NCBI RefSeq assembly: GCF_001591585.1
Contig: NZ_BCVE01000018.1
Span: 27,417-91,416, forward strand
DNA length: 64,000 nucleotides
From: Niallia circulans NBRC 13626
Lineage (GTDB): Bacteria; Bacillota; Bacilli; Bacillales; Cytobacillaceae
Direction: 5' to 3'
The notes beneath the pieces were generated by a model. It had not been told where the DNA came from, searched no databases, and saw nothing but the letters and a program-made list of their open reading frames with translations. The translations under genes and the position numbers were made by a program. Numbering within the stretch: the stretch's first letter is position 1; each line of letters opens with the position of its first letter. Positions 18,776-28,161 of the stretch are shown here, piece by piece.

Positions 18776-20614
18776 ATGGCGAAAATGAAATTTAAAAAAC
18801 AAAAAATAACCAGTTTAAAGAAAGAAAAAAAATCGCAGAAATCTATTTTTAGCAAACTAAATATCAGAAAGATATCAGGGAATAGAACTTTAAGAGGAGT
18901 TAATAGCCGGTTCACTAAATTTAATAATATTACAATTGGCTGGAAATATGGAATAACATTATTATTTGTTTTTGCTCTTTTAACCATTACTACAGTATTA
19001 GTAACGACGCGTTTAATCCATATTAATAATAGTATTGAGCAATTAAATAAAACAGATGAAAAAGCACTTATTATTACGGAAATGGGATCACTTACCCGAG
19101 AGAAAAGTCTTAGTATTTTAAATTATCTGGACTATCAAAACCCTACATATGTGGATGAATTTCAGGTGATTAATACTAAATTTAATGAATATGAAGAACA
19201 AATAAAAAAAGATCTTCGAAATAAAGATGAAAAAGCGTTATTCGATGAAGTGGTAGATCGCAATAAACAAATGAATGACTTATTCTTAGAGCAGATTATT
19301 CCTGCGATTGAAGCAAACGATCGATCGGCGGTTAATTCCTTAAGTTTAACCAATACAACTATTCGCAATAGAACAATTACTGCTTTAAATAAAATGCAAG
19401 AACAGGTACAAGTTAGTCGGACAGAGGCAGCGGTAGACGCAATCGCTAGTGGAAGTGTTGCAACCAAGACTTTAATTATCTCTATGATTACAGCATTGCT
19501 AATTGGTACGGTGCTAATTATTATTATCAGCAGCAGAATTACACGTAACTTAAAGAAAGTAGTAGAGGTTAGTGATACGATTGCACAAGGAGATTTAACG
19601 GTAGAAGAGGTTAACTACAAAGGTAAAGATGAAATTGGCCAATTAGCTCAGTCCATGAATAAAATGAGCAATAATTTACGAATGGTCATTCAAAAAATAT
19701 CAGAAGTATCGATTACAGTAAACAAGCAGAGTGAGAACCTATCCCAATCTACTAATGAAGTAACTGCTGGAAGTCAGCAAGTTGCAACGACCATGCAAGA
19801 GCTATCGTCAGGAGCAGAAAGTCAAGCAAATACAGCTACTGATTTAGCATCATCAATGGAATCTTTTTCTGGCACAATCGGTGATGCCTATAATCAAGGG
19901 GAACTAATTTATCAATCATCAAATAAGGTATTAGGCATGACAAATGATGGCAGTCGCTTAATGGGATCTTCTATTGAACAAATGAATGTAATTAATCAAA
20001 TTATGAAGGAAGCTGTGGATAAAGTGCGTGGCTTGGATACCCAATCGCACGAAATTTCTAAGTTAGTTTCTGTTATTAAGGGGATTGCAGATCAAACAAA
20101 CTTACTTGCTTTAAATGCAGCTATTGAAGCAGCACGTGCTGGAGAGCATGGAAAAGGATTTGCGGTAGTTGCAGATGAAGTAAGGAAGCTGGCTGAACAA
20201 GTTGCATTCTCCGTCACAGATATTACCGATATTGTCGGAAGCATTCAAAAAGAATCAAGCGTGGTAACAGAATCCTTGCAAGGTGGTTATGAAGAAGTAA
20301 TGAAGGGGGCGGAACAGATTAAGATGACTGGGGAAACATTCGAAGGTATTAAAGATGCTGTTAATGATATGGTAAATAGCATTGAAGTTGTTTCCGAAAA
20401 TCTAGCATCTATCTTAGAAACAAGTAAAGAGATGAATCGTTCGATTGAAGATATCGCTGCAATTTCCGAAGAAGCAGCTGCAGGGATTGAACAAACATCC
20501 GCTTCCGTTCAACAAACAAGCAGCTCTATGCAAGAGCTCTCAGATAGCTCACATGAATTATCTAACTTAGCAGTAGAGTTAAATGGATTAGTAAAAGAAT
20601 TTAAAATCAATTAA
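18776..20614 (+). CDS. Methyl-accepting chemotaxis protein
   Basis: This is a 612-residue transmembrane chemoreceptor. A basic cytosolic N-terminus precedes TM1 (about residues 57-80). A 4-helix-bundle type sensor domain of about 150 residues follows, then TM2 (about 233-257), a HAMP domain ([21 protein letters not shown]) and the signalling domain. The hairpin tip is [42 protein letters not shown] (a near-invariant family segment). The start could be GTG 18773 or ATG 18776; AGGGGAG is better spaced for the ATG. The ligand is unknown. A SigD-like promoter upstream fits motility-linked expression. Confidence 0.93.
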   Translation: MAKMKFKKQKITSLKKEKKSQKSIFSKLNIRKISGNRTLRGVNSRFTKFNNITIGWKYGITLLFVFALLTITTVLVTTRLIHINNSIEQLNKTDEKALIITEMGSLTREKSLSILNYLDYQNPTYVDEFQVINTKFNEYEEQIKKDLRNKDEKALFDEVVDRNKQMNDLFLEQIIPAIEANDRSAVNSLSLTNTTIRNRTITALNKMQEQVQVSRTEAAVDAIASGSVATKTLIISMITALLIGTVLIIIISSRITRNLKKVVEVSDTIAQGDLTVEEVNYKGKDEIGQLAQSMNKMSNNLRMVIQKISEVSITVNKQSENLSQSTNEVTAGSQQVATTMQELSSGAESQANTATDLASSMESFSGTIGDAYNQGELIYQSSNKVLGMTNDGSRLMGSSIEQMNVINQIMKEAVDKVRGLDTQSHEISKLVSVIKGIADQTNLLALNAAIEAARAGEHGKGFAVVADEVRKLAEQVAFSVTDITDIVGSIQKESSVVTESLQGGYEEVMKGAEQIKMTGETFEGIKDAVNDMVNSIEVVSENLASILETSKEMNRSIEDIAAISEEAAAGIEQTSASVQQTSSSMQELSDSSHELSNLAVELNGLVKEFKIN

Positions 20615-20656
20615 GCATTAAAAAGGTTGGGACATAAGTATTCCAATTAAATTTAA

Positions 20657-20714
20657 TCCCGAACAATTATACGTACACACTAAAAAAATTCGTATAATTG
20701 TTTGGGTTTTTTAT
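20657..20714 (+). terminator. Terminator after chemoreceptor gene
   Basis: CCGAACAATTATACG pairs with CGTATAATTGTTTGG across a loop of about 17 bases, then a T run. Confidence 0.88.
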
Positions 20715-20874
20715 TTATTTTAAGAAAGAAGGTTTGTGGTAATCGCCCGCAGCCTAAATTATTCGGGAAATGGAAATTTCGGGTATAAAAATAAATGGTT
20801 GTATGCTATGATGGAGGAAATAAATCTCATTGGCTTAGTTGTTGATTGCTGATGTTTTAGGAGAGCGATACTAA

Positions 20875-22092
20875 ATGGAAATTTGGAAGCGGAATTTGCT
20901 TGTTTTATGGATAGGGGTTTTCTTTACCTCTGCATCCTTTAACATGGTAATTCCCTTTTTACCAATTTTTCTTATTGAATTAAATGTTCATGAAAACACA
21001 GAGATTTGGGCTGGAGTACTATTTAGTGCAGCGTTTTTTGCCGGTGCGTTTGCTTCACCGTTTTGGGGAAGGCTTGCCGATAAATATGGAAGAAAACCGA
21101 TGATTATTCGCGCGGGGTTTGTGCTATTTGTTGTTTATACGTTAGCTGCATTTGTTACCAATCCCTATCAGCTATTAGTACTTCGTATTCTGCAAGGATT
21201 GTTGTCTGGATTTATTCCTGGGGCGATAGCTTTAATTGGGACGAATACTCCTTCAGATAAAACTGGTTATGCATTATCAATGATTTCTACGGCATCCGCA
21301 TCGGGTGGGATTATGGGTCCGTTGATTGGAGGCGTAATCTCCCAATTAGTTGGAAACCGACTTTCCTTTGCGAGTGCTGGGCTCCTTGTTTTTATTGCAA
21401 CGTTTTTAATTATTTTCTGGGTAAAAGAGGATAATTTTTCGCCAAGTAAAGAAAAAGGATCTGTCAGAAATGACTTGCGGATTGCTTTTTCCAATAAACC
21501 GTTGATGCTTGTACTCTTGTTAACAATTGTTACCTCATGCTCGATCATGACGATTGAGCCAATATTGCCTCTCTATATATTAGAGGTCGGAGGTTCCATG
21601 GACAAAGCCTCCTTATTAGCAGGTATAATCTTCTCACTCCCTGGTATTGCTAGTGTCATAATGGCACCATATTGGGGTAAGTGGGCGGATAAGGTTGGAT
21701 TTAACCGCGTCTTATTTATCGGATTACTGGGCGGCGGGCTTGGTACTTTTGCCCAAATCATTTTCAGTAATATTTGGGGCTTTTCAATTACTCGTTTCAT
21801 TTTTGGACTCTTCTTCTGTGCAGTATTCCCAGCATTAAATGGGTTAGTTGTGAAATCAACAGCAGAGGATTTCCGTGGCAGAGCCTTTAGTTTAAATCAA
21901 ACAGCCAATCAACTAGGAGGAATGTTTGGACCGATGATTGGTGGTTTCCTTGGAGGAGTTCTCCCTGCTCAGTCTGTGTTTATTGTAACAGGTATTCTGC
22001 TGATTGTAGCTACAGGGATTGCTTATAAAAAAGGGAATATATTTAGTCCAACCATGAAACAAAAAGTTAAAATAGTTACACATGGGAAATAA
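20875..22092 (+). CDS. MFS transporter, drug-efflux type
   Basis: This is a 405-residue, 12-helix major facilitator. The loop 2-3 motif is WGRLADKYGRKPMI and motif C-like glycine-rich sequence occurs in ASGGIMGPLIGG, which marks drug:H+ antiporters; a second WGKWADKVGFNRVL appears after helix 8. The resemblance is to NorA/PmrA/MdtG-type pumps. It is monocistronic, with TAGGAGAGCG before the ATG and a terminator after it. The substrate is unknown. Confidence 0.88.
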   Translation: MEIWKRNLLVLWIGVFFTSASFNMVIPFLPIFLIELNVHENTEIWAGVLFSAAFFAGAFASPFWGRLADKYGRKPMIIRAGFVLFVVYTLAAFVTNPYQLLVLRILQGLLSGFIPGAIALIGTNTPSDKTGYALSMISTASASGGIMGPLIGGVISQLVGNRLSFASAGLLVFIATFLIIFWVKEDNFSPSKEKGSVRNDLRIAFSNKPLMLVLLLTIVTSCSIMTIEPILPLYILEVGGSMDKASLLAGIIFSLPGIASVIMAPYWGKWADKVGFNRVLFIGLLGGGLGTFAQIIFSNIWGFSITRFIFGLFFCAVFPALNGLVVKSTAEDFRGRAFSLNQTANQLGGMFGPMIGGFLGGVLPAQSVFIVTGILLIVATGIAYKKGNIFSPTMKQKVKIVTHGK

Positions 22093-22096
22093 ATTT

Positions 22097-22134
22097 TAAG
22101 AGACTTCCAATGCCAAATGGGGGTCTCTGTTTTA
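22097..22134 (+). terminator. Terminator after MFS gene
   Basis: AGAGAC (22099-22104) pairs with GTCTCT (22123-22128), with CC/GG pairs inside, followed by TTTTATT. Confidence 0.75.
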
Positions 22135-22206
22135 TTATAAAATACACCTAAGTTCTTACATATTTCAAAAAGGAGCAAGAGAGAATAATGGGTGGAGGTG
22201 ATAATC

Positions 22207-22344
22207 ATGACAAAAAATAAAAATAAAAATGCGAAGCAAGCAGTACAAAATGATACAGCTCGTCAATATGATCATGAATTTGCCAATGAACCATTAACAG
22301 CAGCGGAGAAATTAAATAATAAAAAGACGAAAAAAAGACAATAA
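22207..22344 (+). CDS. sspO: Small acid-soluble spore protein O
   Basis: This is a 45-residue basic spore protein beginning MTKNKNKNAKQAVQND and ending LTAAEKLNNKKTKKRQ. The C-terminal LTxAExxNNKKxKK pattern is the signature of SspO (CotK), a minor SASP packed into the spore core. The ribosome binding site GGAGGTGATAATC is very strong. It has its own terminator. I looked for a convincing SigG promoter and did not find one. Confidence 0.88.
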   Translation: MTKNKNKNAKQAVQNDTARQYDHEFANEPLTAAEKLNNKKTKKRQ

Positions 22345-22353
22345 AGTGTTCCG

Positions 22354-22386
22354 AAAAGTATCCTTCAAATGAGGATACTTTTTTTC
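22354..22386 (+). terminator. Terminator after sspO
   Basis: AAAGTATCCT pairs with AGGATACTTT around a 7-base loop, then a T run. Confidence 0.93.
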
Positions 22387-22536
22387 GAGCAGGAAAAAGT
22401 CAAAAGAATAGAAGGAGTATGTAACAAAAAATATCAAGCTGTTGGTATCATAGAAGAAATTTTTAGAGAGTGTGAAGAGAAGTGGAATATTTACTGAATA
22501 GCGAAGAAATGAAAAGATGTGATTTAGCGAACATAG

Positions 22537-22647
22537 GATGCCCAAGGGTTAAAGGAAGAAGATGTTCACCTAAGGGGCTATATTCATGGATTGGCAGGTG
22601 ATACTGCAATAGCCAAAAAGGGCTGGATGGATATTGCTGGAAGATGA
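22537..22647 (+). pseudogene. Possible C-terminal remnant of an NnrD-type hydratase repair enzyme
   Basis: One frame reads DAQGLKEEDVHLRGY, then IHGLAGDTAIAKKGW, then MDIAGR and a stop (36 residues). The YxHGLAGD-x-A-x-x-x-G motif followed by a D-I is reminiscent of the C-terminus of ADP-dependent NAD(P)H-hydrate dehydratase (YxkO/NnrD). There are stop codons upstream and no start or ribosome binding site, so this would be a decayed fragment. The similarity is short and could be chance. Confidence 0.25.
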
Positions 22648-22695
22648 TATATGGGATGTGATAGATTAGAAAGTGATATAAAGGAGGAGTTAAGA

Positions 22696-23976
22696 ATGGA
22701 TACAAGAATGGAAAAATTAATTAATTTAACAAGGAGACAATGGGGGTTAGAAGATTATTATTTAGGTAGACATCATTTATTTAGACAGCTTACATTGGAT
22801 GGCGAGACAGTGTATTTCTTAAATATGGAATGGTTTCCGAATAAATACGCCGATTGGACAGATGAGGAGGAGAATCCGGAAGGGACTGCTTCGATTGATA
22901 TAAATATACATACGGAGGAATTCGAATCTGTTATTTTTGTCCAAGGAGTAACCTATGCGAAAAATGGGGTAGTATTTCCACATAAAGATGTAAAAGAGGT
23001 AAAAAAATGGCTTGCCGAATTCACAGGCTTAAATATAGAGAAGGATTTTATTTGCAAGCAAAGAGACAAAAGAGAGTATTACTTTGAGGAACAGTGGAAT
23101 GGTATTCGATTATCTCCATCCTCTTCAATAACTGTAGAGTTTAACGAAGACGGAGAGCTAACATTTTATTCGAAACATATAAGTGTGTTAACGAATAAGA
23201 AAGAGTTAGAAGAAAAATATACTTTATCGCTAGCAGATATCGAGGATATAGCGAGAGATCAAGTAGTTTTAGCTGAATTTCCTAATGAGGACGGCAAGTT
23301 AATCGTATATGGAGTGGAAGAAACGTATATAAGAAATGATCGGAAAGGAAGCCTTCCATTTATGGAGGAGAAGTTTGGTTTTCGAAAAAACATTAACAAA
23401 GAGATAAAATGGCAGGAAGGAAAAGAGGATGATTTTGATAGGAAGCCCTTAGATTGGGCGAATGAAGTAAGTGTGGAAGATGCATATTTAAAGATTCCAC
23501 ATCCAGATTCGCTGCCAATCACGGATGAAGACACAGAAAAATGTATCCAAGAAGTAACCAATTTTTTGCGCATGAAGTATCCGAATGATTCAGGTAAATG
23601 GATGCTTAAATATTTATATAGAGAAAATTTTAATTTGCTTGCACGGATTGAGGAAAATGTCCCTAAAAGTATATTTGCAGGAAGAATCCTTACTTTTCAT
23701 GATCAAGAGGGAAAGATAGTGAATTATATGGATAAAAAAGAACTTTGGGATGAAATTCTCGATGCAAAGGAAAAGGAAGTAATTAAGAAAGAGAAGGAGA
23801 TAAAAATTACTAAAGACGAAGCTTACAAAAAGCTGAAGCCATATTTCACCTTAACCCCTTATTATGTGTTTGATCCCGCTGATAAGAAATGGGTGCTATG
23901 CGGGAAGTTGGACTGTAACTACTGCGTCGATGTCGAAAGTGGAGAAATCAGTAATCTCGAGGATTCTTTTTCTTAA
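22696..23976 (+). CDS. YcdB/YcdC-type domain protein of unknown function
   Basis: This is a 426-residue soluble protein without signal peptide or membrane segment; the start is ATG 22696 after AAGGAGGAG. It contains PepSY-like repeated alpha/beta units: ISVEDAYLKI-type helix starts at VSVEDAYLKIPHPDSLP and ITKDEAYKKLKPYFTLTPYYVFDP, and strands such as WVLCGKLDCNYCVDVESGEISNL. I recognise the style of YcdB/YcdC (DUF4901) proteins of bacilli, whose role is unknown. The protein is strongly charged and rich in E and K. It follows a gene-free stretch holding a possible pseudogene. Confidence 0.6.
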   Translation: MDTRMEKLINLTRRQWGLEDYYLGRHHLFRQLTLDGETVYFLNMEWFPNKYADWTDEEENPEGTASIDINIHTEEFESVIFVQGVTYAKNGVVFPHKDVKEVKKWLAEFTGLNIEKDFICKQRDKREYYFEEQWNGIRLSPSSSITVEFNEDGELTFYSKHISVLTNKKELEEKYTLSLADIEDIARDQVVLAEFPNEDGKLIVYGVEETYIRNDRKGSLPFMEEKFGFRKNINKEIKWQEGKEDDFDRKPLDWANEVSVEDAYLKIPHPDSLPITDEDTEKCIQEVTNFLRMKYPNDSGKWMLKYLYRENFNLLARIEENVPKSIFAGRILTFHDQEGKIVNYMDKKELWDEILDAKEKEVIKKEKEIKITKDEAYKKLKPYFTLTPYYVFDPADKKWVLCGKLDCNYCVDVESGEISNLEDSFS

Positions 23977-24039
23977 ATTAATGGTACATTACTAGTATTA
24001 AAATACACCAAAGACTGCTGAACACAAGGAGGAAGAAAA

Positions 24040-25707
24040 ATGAACTCTTCCCTAGAATTGCAAATGCTCATTCAATTATTTGAACGAGCTGCCCTTTTAC
24101 TCATTACTTTATTTTTTATGACAAGAGTACCGAAGTTTAAAGAGACCTTGCAAAAGGATCATCACTCGCCAACAGAGCTGACGTTAATTACACTAATATT
24201 TTGTGCCTTCGCTCTATTTGGAACCTATTCGGGAATTCAAGTAGAAGGTTCGATTGTCAACATCCGCACAATTGCCATTATGTCAGGTGGTATCTTGTTT
24301 GGCCCATGGGTTGGAATTGTGACCGGAATTGTTTCCGGCGTACATCGTTATTTAATTGACATTGGTGGCGTAACCTCTATTCCTTGTTTAATTACAAGTA
24401 TTTTAGCAGGGATTGTATCTGGTTATATTCACCTTCGTGTGAAAAAGAGTAGTCGCTGGATTTATGGAATAGTTGCTGGAATGCTATGTGAAATGCTAAC
24501 AATGATTTTGATATTATTTATGGCAGATCCTTTCGACTTAGGAATAGATATTGTTTCGATTATTGCTTTACCGATGATTTTAGGACAAGGGAGCATTGGG
24601 CTAATTGTCTTGATGATTGCCAGCGTAGAAGGAGAAAAGGAAAGAATCGCGGCACAGCAGGCACAGCTGGCCCTTAATATTGCGAATAAGACCTTGCCTT
24701 ATTTTCGTTCTATTAATGGGAATTCTTTGCGAACTATTTGTACCATTATAAAAGAAGATATTCAAGCAGACGCAGTAGCTATTACGGATACTAAAGATGT
24801 TCTTGCATATGTAGGGTTTGGGGAGGAAAAATATAAGATCGGCCAAGAGATTATCAGTGATTTAACGAAAGAGACCATTCGAAGTGGCAAGATTACGATT
24901 CGGAATAATATTGCCGATCATCATACTCCGCAAATTCATTGTTTATTAATTATTCCGTTAGAGGAAAGAGGGATTGTAACCGGTACTCTAAAAATTTACT
25001 ACCGAAAAGCTTATACAATTACCAATACATTGCAAACAATGGCAATTGGATTGGCGCAAATTATCTCAACCCTTATGGAAGTATCGCGAGTGGAGCAAAT
25101 GAAAGAGGAAGCAAATAAGGCCGAACTGAAAGCACTACAAACAAAAATTAATCCCCATTTCTTATTTAATGCGCTAAACGCAATTGCATCCACAACCCGT
25201 CGCGATCCTGAAAAAGCACGAGAATTAATTATTAATTTATCGGGGTATATGCGCTATAACTTAGAGGTTGGAGAAGAACTTATTGATATCCAGCTCGCAC
25301 TTAAGCAAGTAAGAGACTATATTCAAATTGAAAAGGCTCGTTTCGGGAACCGCCTGCAAGTGAACTATGAGATAGATGATATACATATTAAACTTCCGAG
25401 TCTTCTCATCCAGCCATTGGTCGAAAATGCGGTTGTACATGGAATTTTAAAGCGAAAAGGTCCTGGAGTTGTAACGATATCAGTCAAAGATTTAGGAGAG
25501 ACAGTAAGGGTTAGTGTGCGAGATACTGGAGAAGGGATTGCTCAGGAGGTAATTGATCGTTTAGCGAAAGAAGAGGTATCCTCCAAACAAATCGGTTTAA
25601 CAAATGTCCATCAACGAGTAAAATTAATGTATGGAACCGGTTTAAACATTCGTAGATTAGAGCCAGGTACGGAAGTTTATTTTGACATAACGAAGGAGAT
25701 AGCATGA
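24040..25707 (+). CDS. Sensor histidine kinase, YpdA/LytS type
   Basis: This is a 555-residue membrane kinase. The 5TM LytS-type sensor (about 5-205) includes [25 protein letters not shown] and [21 protein letters not shown]-like domain follows (about 220-345), then the HisKA_7TM-like box [19 protein letters not shown] with the phospho-accepting histidine, and an ATPase domain with [14 protein letters not shown] and VRDTGEGI. Length and motifs align, as I remember them, with E. coli YpdA (565 residues), more closely than with LytS proteins tied to lrgAB. YpdA senses extracellular pyruvate. The gene overlaps the regulator by 4 bp. Confidence 0.88.
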   Translation: MNSSLELQMLIQLFERAALLLITLFFMTRVPKFKETLQKDHHSPTELTLITLIFCAFALFGTYSGIQVEGSIVNIRTIAIMSGGILFGPWVGIVTGIVSGVHRYLIDIGGVTSIPCLITSILAGIVSGYIHLRVKKSSRWIYGIVAGMLCEMLTMILILFMADPFDLGIDIVSIIALPMILGQGSIGLIVLMIASVEGEKERIAAQQAQLALNIANKTLPYFRSINGNSLRTICTIIKEDIQADAVAITDTKDVLAYVGFGEEKYKIGQEIISDLTKETIRSGKITIRNNIADHHTPQIHCLLIIPLEERGIVTGTLKIYYRKAYTITNTLQTMAIGLAQIISTLMEVSRVEQMKEEANKAELKALQTKINPHFLFNALNAIASTTRRDPEKARELIINLSGYMRYNLEVGEELIDIQLALKQVRDYIQIEKARFGNRLQVNYEIDDIHIKLPSLLIQPLVENAVVHGILKRKGPGVVTISVKDLGETVRVSVRDTGEGIAQEVIDRLAKEEVSSKQIGLTNVHQRVKLMYGTGLNIRRLEPGTEVYFDITKEIA

Positions 25708-26432
25708 AGGCAATAATAGTAGAGGATGAAATTCCAGCAAAAGAAGAGTTAGAATATTTAATTCAAACCCATAGCAAAATTGATATTGTCGCCACTTTTG
25801 AAGATGGCTTAGATGTGCTTAAATTTTTGCAAGCAGAAGAAGTGGATGCCATTTTCCTGGATATTAATATACCTTCTTTAGATGGGATGCTTTTGGCAAG
25901 CAATATTAGTAAATTTGCGAAAAAGCCTTATATCATTTTTACAACTGCTTATAAAGAGCATGCAGCACAAGCATTTGAATTAGAGGCATTTGATTATATT
26001 CTTAAGCCGTATGAAGAAAAGCGGATTGCCGCAATGCTGGCAAAATTAGAAGCAGCTTTCCAAAAAGCAAGCGGTGGAGAAGAAGAAATTACGACAGAAA
26101 TAAATCGTCGGATAAACTTGCGTAAAAATGAAAATATCATTGTGACAGATGTCAATGATATTTATTATGCAGAAGCGAGCGAAAAAGTAACATTAGTTTA
26201 TACGAAGACAGATGAATATATGATGCCAATGAGTATCTCTGATTTTCATGATAAATTGCCGCAGGATACCTTTTTCCGCTGTCATCGCTCCTACACCGTG
26301 AATCTTTCAAAAATCCATGAAATTGTCCCATGGTTTAACCATACGTATCTGGTGAGATTAAAGGATATTAAGGCGGAAATTCCTGTTAGCAGAAGCAAAG
26401 CCAAAGCATTTCGACAAATTATGCATCTATAA
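25704..26432 (+). CDS. LytTR-family response regulator, YpdB type
   Basis: This is a 242-residue regulator. The receiver domain (1-120) has the acidic pair in IIVEDEIP, the phospho-accepting Asp in [13 protein letters not shown], and the conserved lysine in [11 protein letters not shown]. The LytTR DNA-binding domain (about 135-240) contains [37 protein letters not shown] and [16 protein letters not shown]. It is translated from ATG 25704, coupled to the kinase. A direct-repeat site of the expected type lies just after its stop codon, upstream of the OFA carrier gene, which is its probable target. Confidence 0.9.
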   Translation: MKAIIVEDEIPAKEELEYLIQTHSKIDIVATFEDGLDVLKFLQAEEVDAIFLDINIPSLDGMLLASNISKFAKKPYIIFTTAYKEHAAQAFELEAFDYILKPYEEKRIAAMLAKLEAAFQKASGGEEEITTEINRRINLRKNENIIVTDVNDIYYAEASEKVTLVYTKTDEYMMPMSISDFHDKLPQDTFFRCHRSYTVNLSKIHEIVPWFNHTYLVRLKDIKAEIPVSRSKAKAFRQIMHL

Positions 26433-26433
26433 A

Positions 26434-26502
26434 TACCATTCATTCCGAATAAAGGGCATTTCATTCTGATACCGGTTTCAAAAATGTTTCAGGCGGTATA
26501 AT
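26434..26502 (+). promoter_or_regulatory. YpdB-like operator and promoter of the OFA carrier gene
   Basis: GGCATTTCAT (26455-26464) is preceded by TACCATTCAT (26434-26443) with an 11-base gap. This is the layout I remember for the E. coli YpdB site upstream of yhjX, two GGCATTTCAT repeats 11 bp apart. TATAAT at 26497-26502 has no good -35 at the right distance, as expected for an activator-dependent promoter, and the repeats end about 33 bp before it. Confidence 0.7.
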
Positions 26503-26582
26503 TTAACTATCAAAAGAAAGCATAAACAACCTTTTATAGTAAAAAATACTGTTTATAAACCGAGTAGAAAGAGGAGATCGGA

Positions 26583-27815
26583 ATGAAAGAACGAAATGGC
26601 AATCGCTTGCTGATAGTTATTGGTACCATTATTGTGCAAATGGGATTAGGAACAATATACACATGGAGCTTGTTCAATCAACCTCTTGTTGATAAATTTG
26701 GATGGGATTTGAGCGCAACGGCTATCACTTTTTCCATTACTAGTTTTGCGCTTGCCTTCGCAACCCTTTTTGCCGGGAAAATTCAAGATAAATGGGGACT
26801 CCGCCGCTTAATTGCCTGTGCTGGAATCATGCTAGGTGGAGGATTAATGGTTACTTCACAAGTATCTTCTTTATGGATGCTTTATCTTGTAGCAGGTGTT
26901 TTTGTAGGTTTTGCAGACGGAACTGCGTACATCACGTCTTTATCTAATTTAATTAAATGGTTCCCTGAGAAAAAAGGATTAATTTCTGGTATCTCTGTAG
27001 GAGCATATGGAACCGGCAGCTTAGTTTTTAAATATATTAATACAAGCTTAATCGCAGCTTATGGTGTTTCAACAGCCTTCTTAATTTGGGGAATTATTGC
27101 TTTAGCAATGGTTGTCGGCGGATCATTCCTTTTAAAAGAAGCACAGGAAGTAGAAACAACTACAACTTCTTTAGCACCAGAGCAAAAGAATTATACAGTG
27201 AAAGAAATGCTAAAAACAAAGCAAGCATATTTACTCTTTGTTATTTTCTTTACCGCATGTATGAGTGGATTATACTTAATCGGTATTGTAAAAGATATTG
27301 GTGTCAGTCTAGCGAATCTAGATGTGGCGACAGCTGCCAATGCCGTTGCTTTAGTAGCGATATTCAATACAATCGGTCGTATTATTCTTGGAGCATTGTC
27401 TGACAAAGTAGGTCGTATAAAAGTAGTATCTGGAACATTAGTCGTAACAGCGGCAGCGGTCACTGTATTAAATGTAGTTCCATTAAGCTATCCATTATTC
27501 TTTACTTGTGTAGCCGCAATTGCATTTTGTTTCGGAGGCGTTATCACCGTATATCCGGCTATTATCGCTGATTTCTTTGGACTGAAAAATCAAAGTAAAA
27601 ACTATGGTGTAATCTATCAAGGCTTTGGATTTGGAGCTTTGGCTGGATCTATGATTGCAGCAGTACTCGGAGGATTCCATGCGACCTTTACAGTCATATC
27701 TGTTTTATGTGTCGTTTCCTTTATCATTACTTTAATCATAAAGCCGCCACATATGAAGCTGCAGCCAAAAGAACCAAAACAGCCGCAGCCTAGACTTGCA
27801 AATCGCCTTGGATAA
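26583..27815 (+). CDS. OFA-family MFS transporter, YhjX-like (probable carboxylate carrier)
   Basis: This is a 410-residue, 12-helix carrier of the oxalate/formate antiporter group of the MFS. Features are GLGTIYTWSLFNQPLVDKFGWD in helix 1, AGKIQDKWGLRRLIA after helix 2, SLSNLIKWFPEKKGLISG before helix 5, and GALSDKVGRIKVV after helix 8. E. coli YhjX of the same family is induced by pyruvate through YpdA/YpdB; here the gene follows a YpdAB-like pair and carries a matching operator. Pyruvate or a related acid is the likely substrate, by inference. RBS GAGGAGATCGG precedes the ATG. Confidence 0.85.
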   Translation: MKERNGNRLLIVIGTIIVQMGLGTIYTWSLFNQPLVDKFGWDLSATAITFSITSFALAFATLFAGKIQDKWGLRRLIACAGIMLGGGLMVTSQVSSLWMLYLVAGVFVGFADGTAYITSLSNLIKWFPEKKGLISGISVGAYGTGSLVFKYINTSLIAAYGVSTAFLIWGIIALAMVVGGSFLLKEAQEVETTTTSLAPEQKNYTVKEMLKTKQAYLLFVIFFTACMSGLYLIGIVKDIGVSLANLDVATAANAVALVAIFNTIGRIILGALSDKVGRIKVVSGTLVVTAAAVTVLNVVPLSYPLFFTCVAAIAFCFGGVITVYPAIIADFFGLKNQSKNYGVIYQGFGFGALAGSMIAAVLGGFHATFTVISVLCVVSFIITLIIKPPHMKLQPKEPKQPQPRLANRLG

Positions 27816-27832
27816 GATAGCAAGAAAAGGAC

Positions 27833-27868
27833 CCCGTAAATGGTAAATTCCATTTACGGGTTTTTTGC
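27833..27868 (+). terminator. Terminator after OFA carrier gene
   Basis: CCCGTAAATGG pairs with CCATTTACGGG around a 6-base loop, then TTTTTT. Confidence 0.94.
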
Positions 27869-27927
27869 TGTAAAATAGTTGTTTCCACATCTATCCAATA
27901 AAAGAGAATACATGAAACATAAGCCTA

Positions 27928-27963
27928 GATTTGATAGAATAAAAGCATCAAATCATTTTTTTA
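27928..27963 (+). terminator. Second hairpin with T run, no gene attached
   Basis: GATTTGAT (27928-27935) pairs with ATCAAATC (27947-27954), followed by ATTTTTTTATG. It sits 60 bp after the carrier's own terminator and before the xpaC promoter, so it could end a short untranslated RNA or be a backup terminator. Confidence 0.4.
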
Positions 27964-28097
27964 TGCTTTTCCACATACACATAATGTAAGGACACATAAC
28001 AAAATACGTCTTTAGTCGTAGAAAAGATTCCATTTAAGGTCTATAGCAAGAAAGAACTTGGTTACGTTAAAATAGAAGTAAATAAATCATCGATTTT

Positions 28098-28123
28098 TGA
28101 AACAAAAGCTGAAATGAAACGTA
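28098..28123 (+). promoter_or_regulatory. SigW-type promoter of xpaC-telA
   Basis: TGAAAC (28098-28103), exactly 16 bases, then CGTA (28120-28123) is a perfect match to the ECF SigW consensus. B. subtilis xpaC-yaaN belongs, to my knowledge, to the SigW regulon. The promoter covers the ATG at 28114, ruling that codon out as the xpaC start. Confidence 0.82.
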
Positions 28124-28161
28124 TAAAAAATAAAGGAATACGAAGGCAGGAGTCGATTATA

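Noticed and set aside
22141..22206. SigG promoter for sspO
   Set aside because: Candidate -10 elements had no matching -35 or lay too close to the ribosome binding site.
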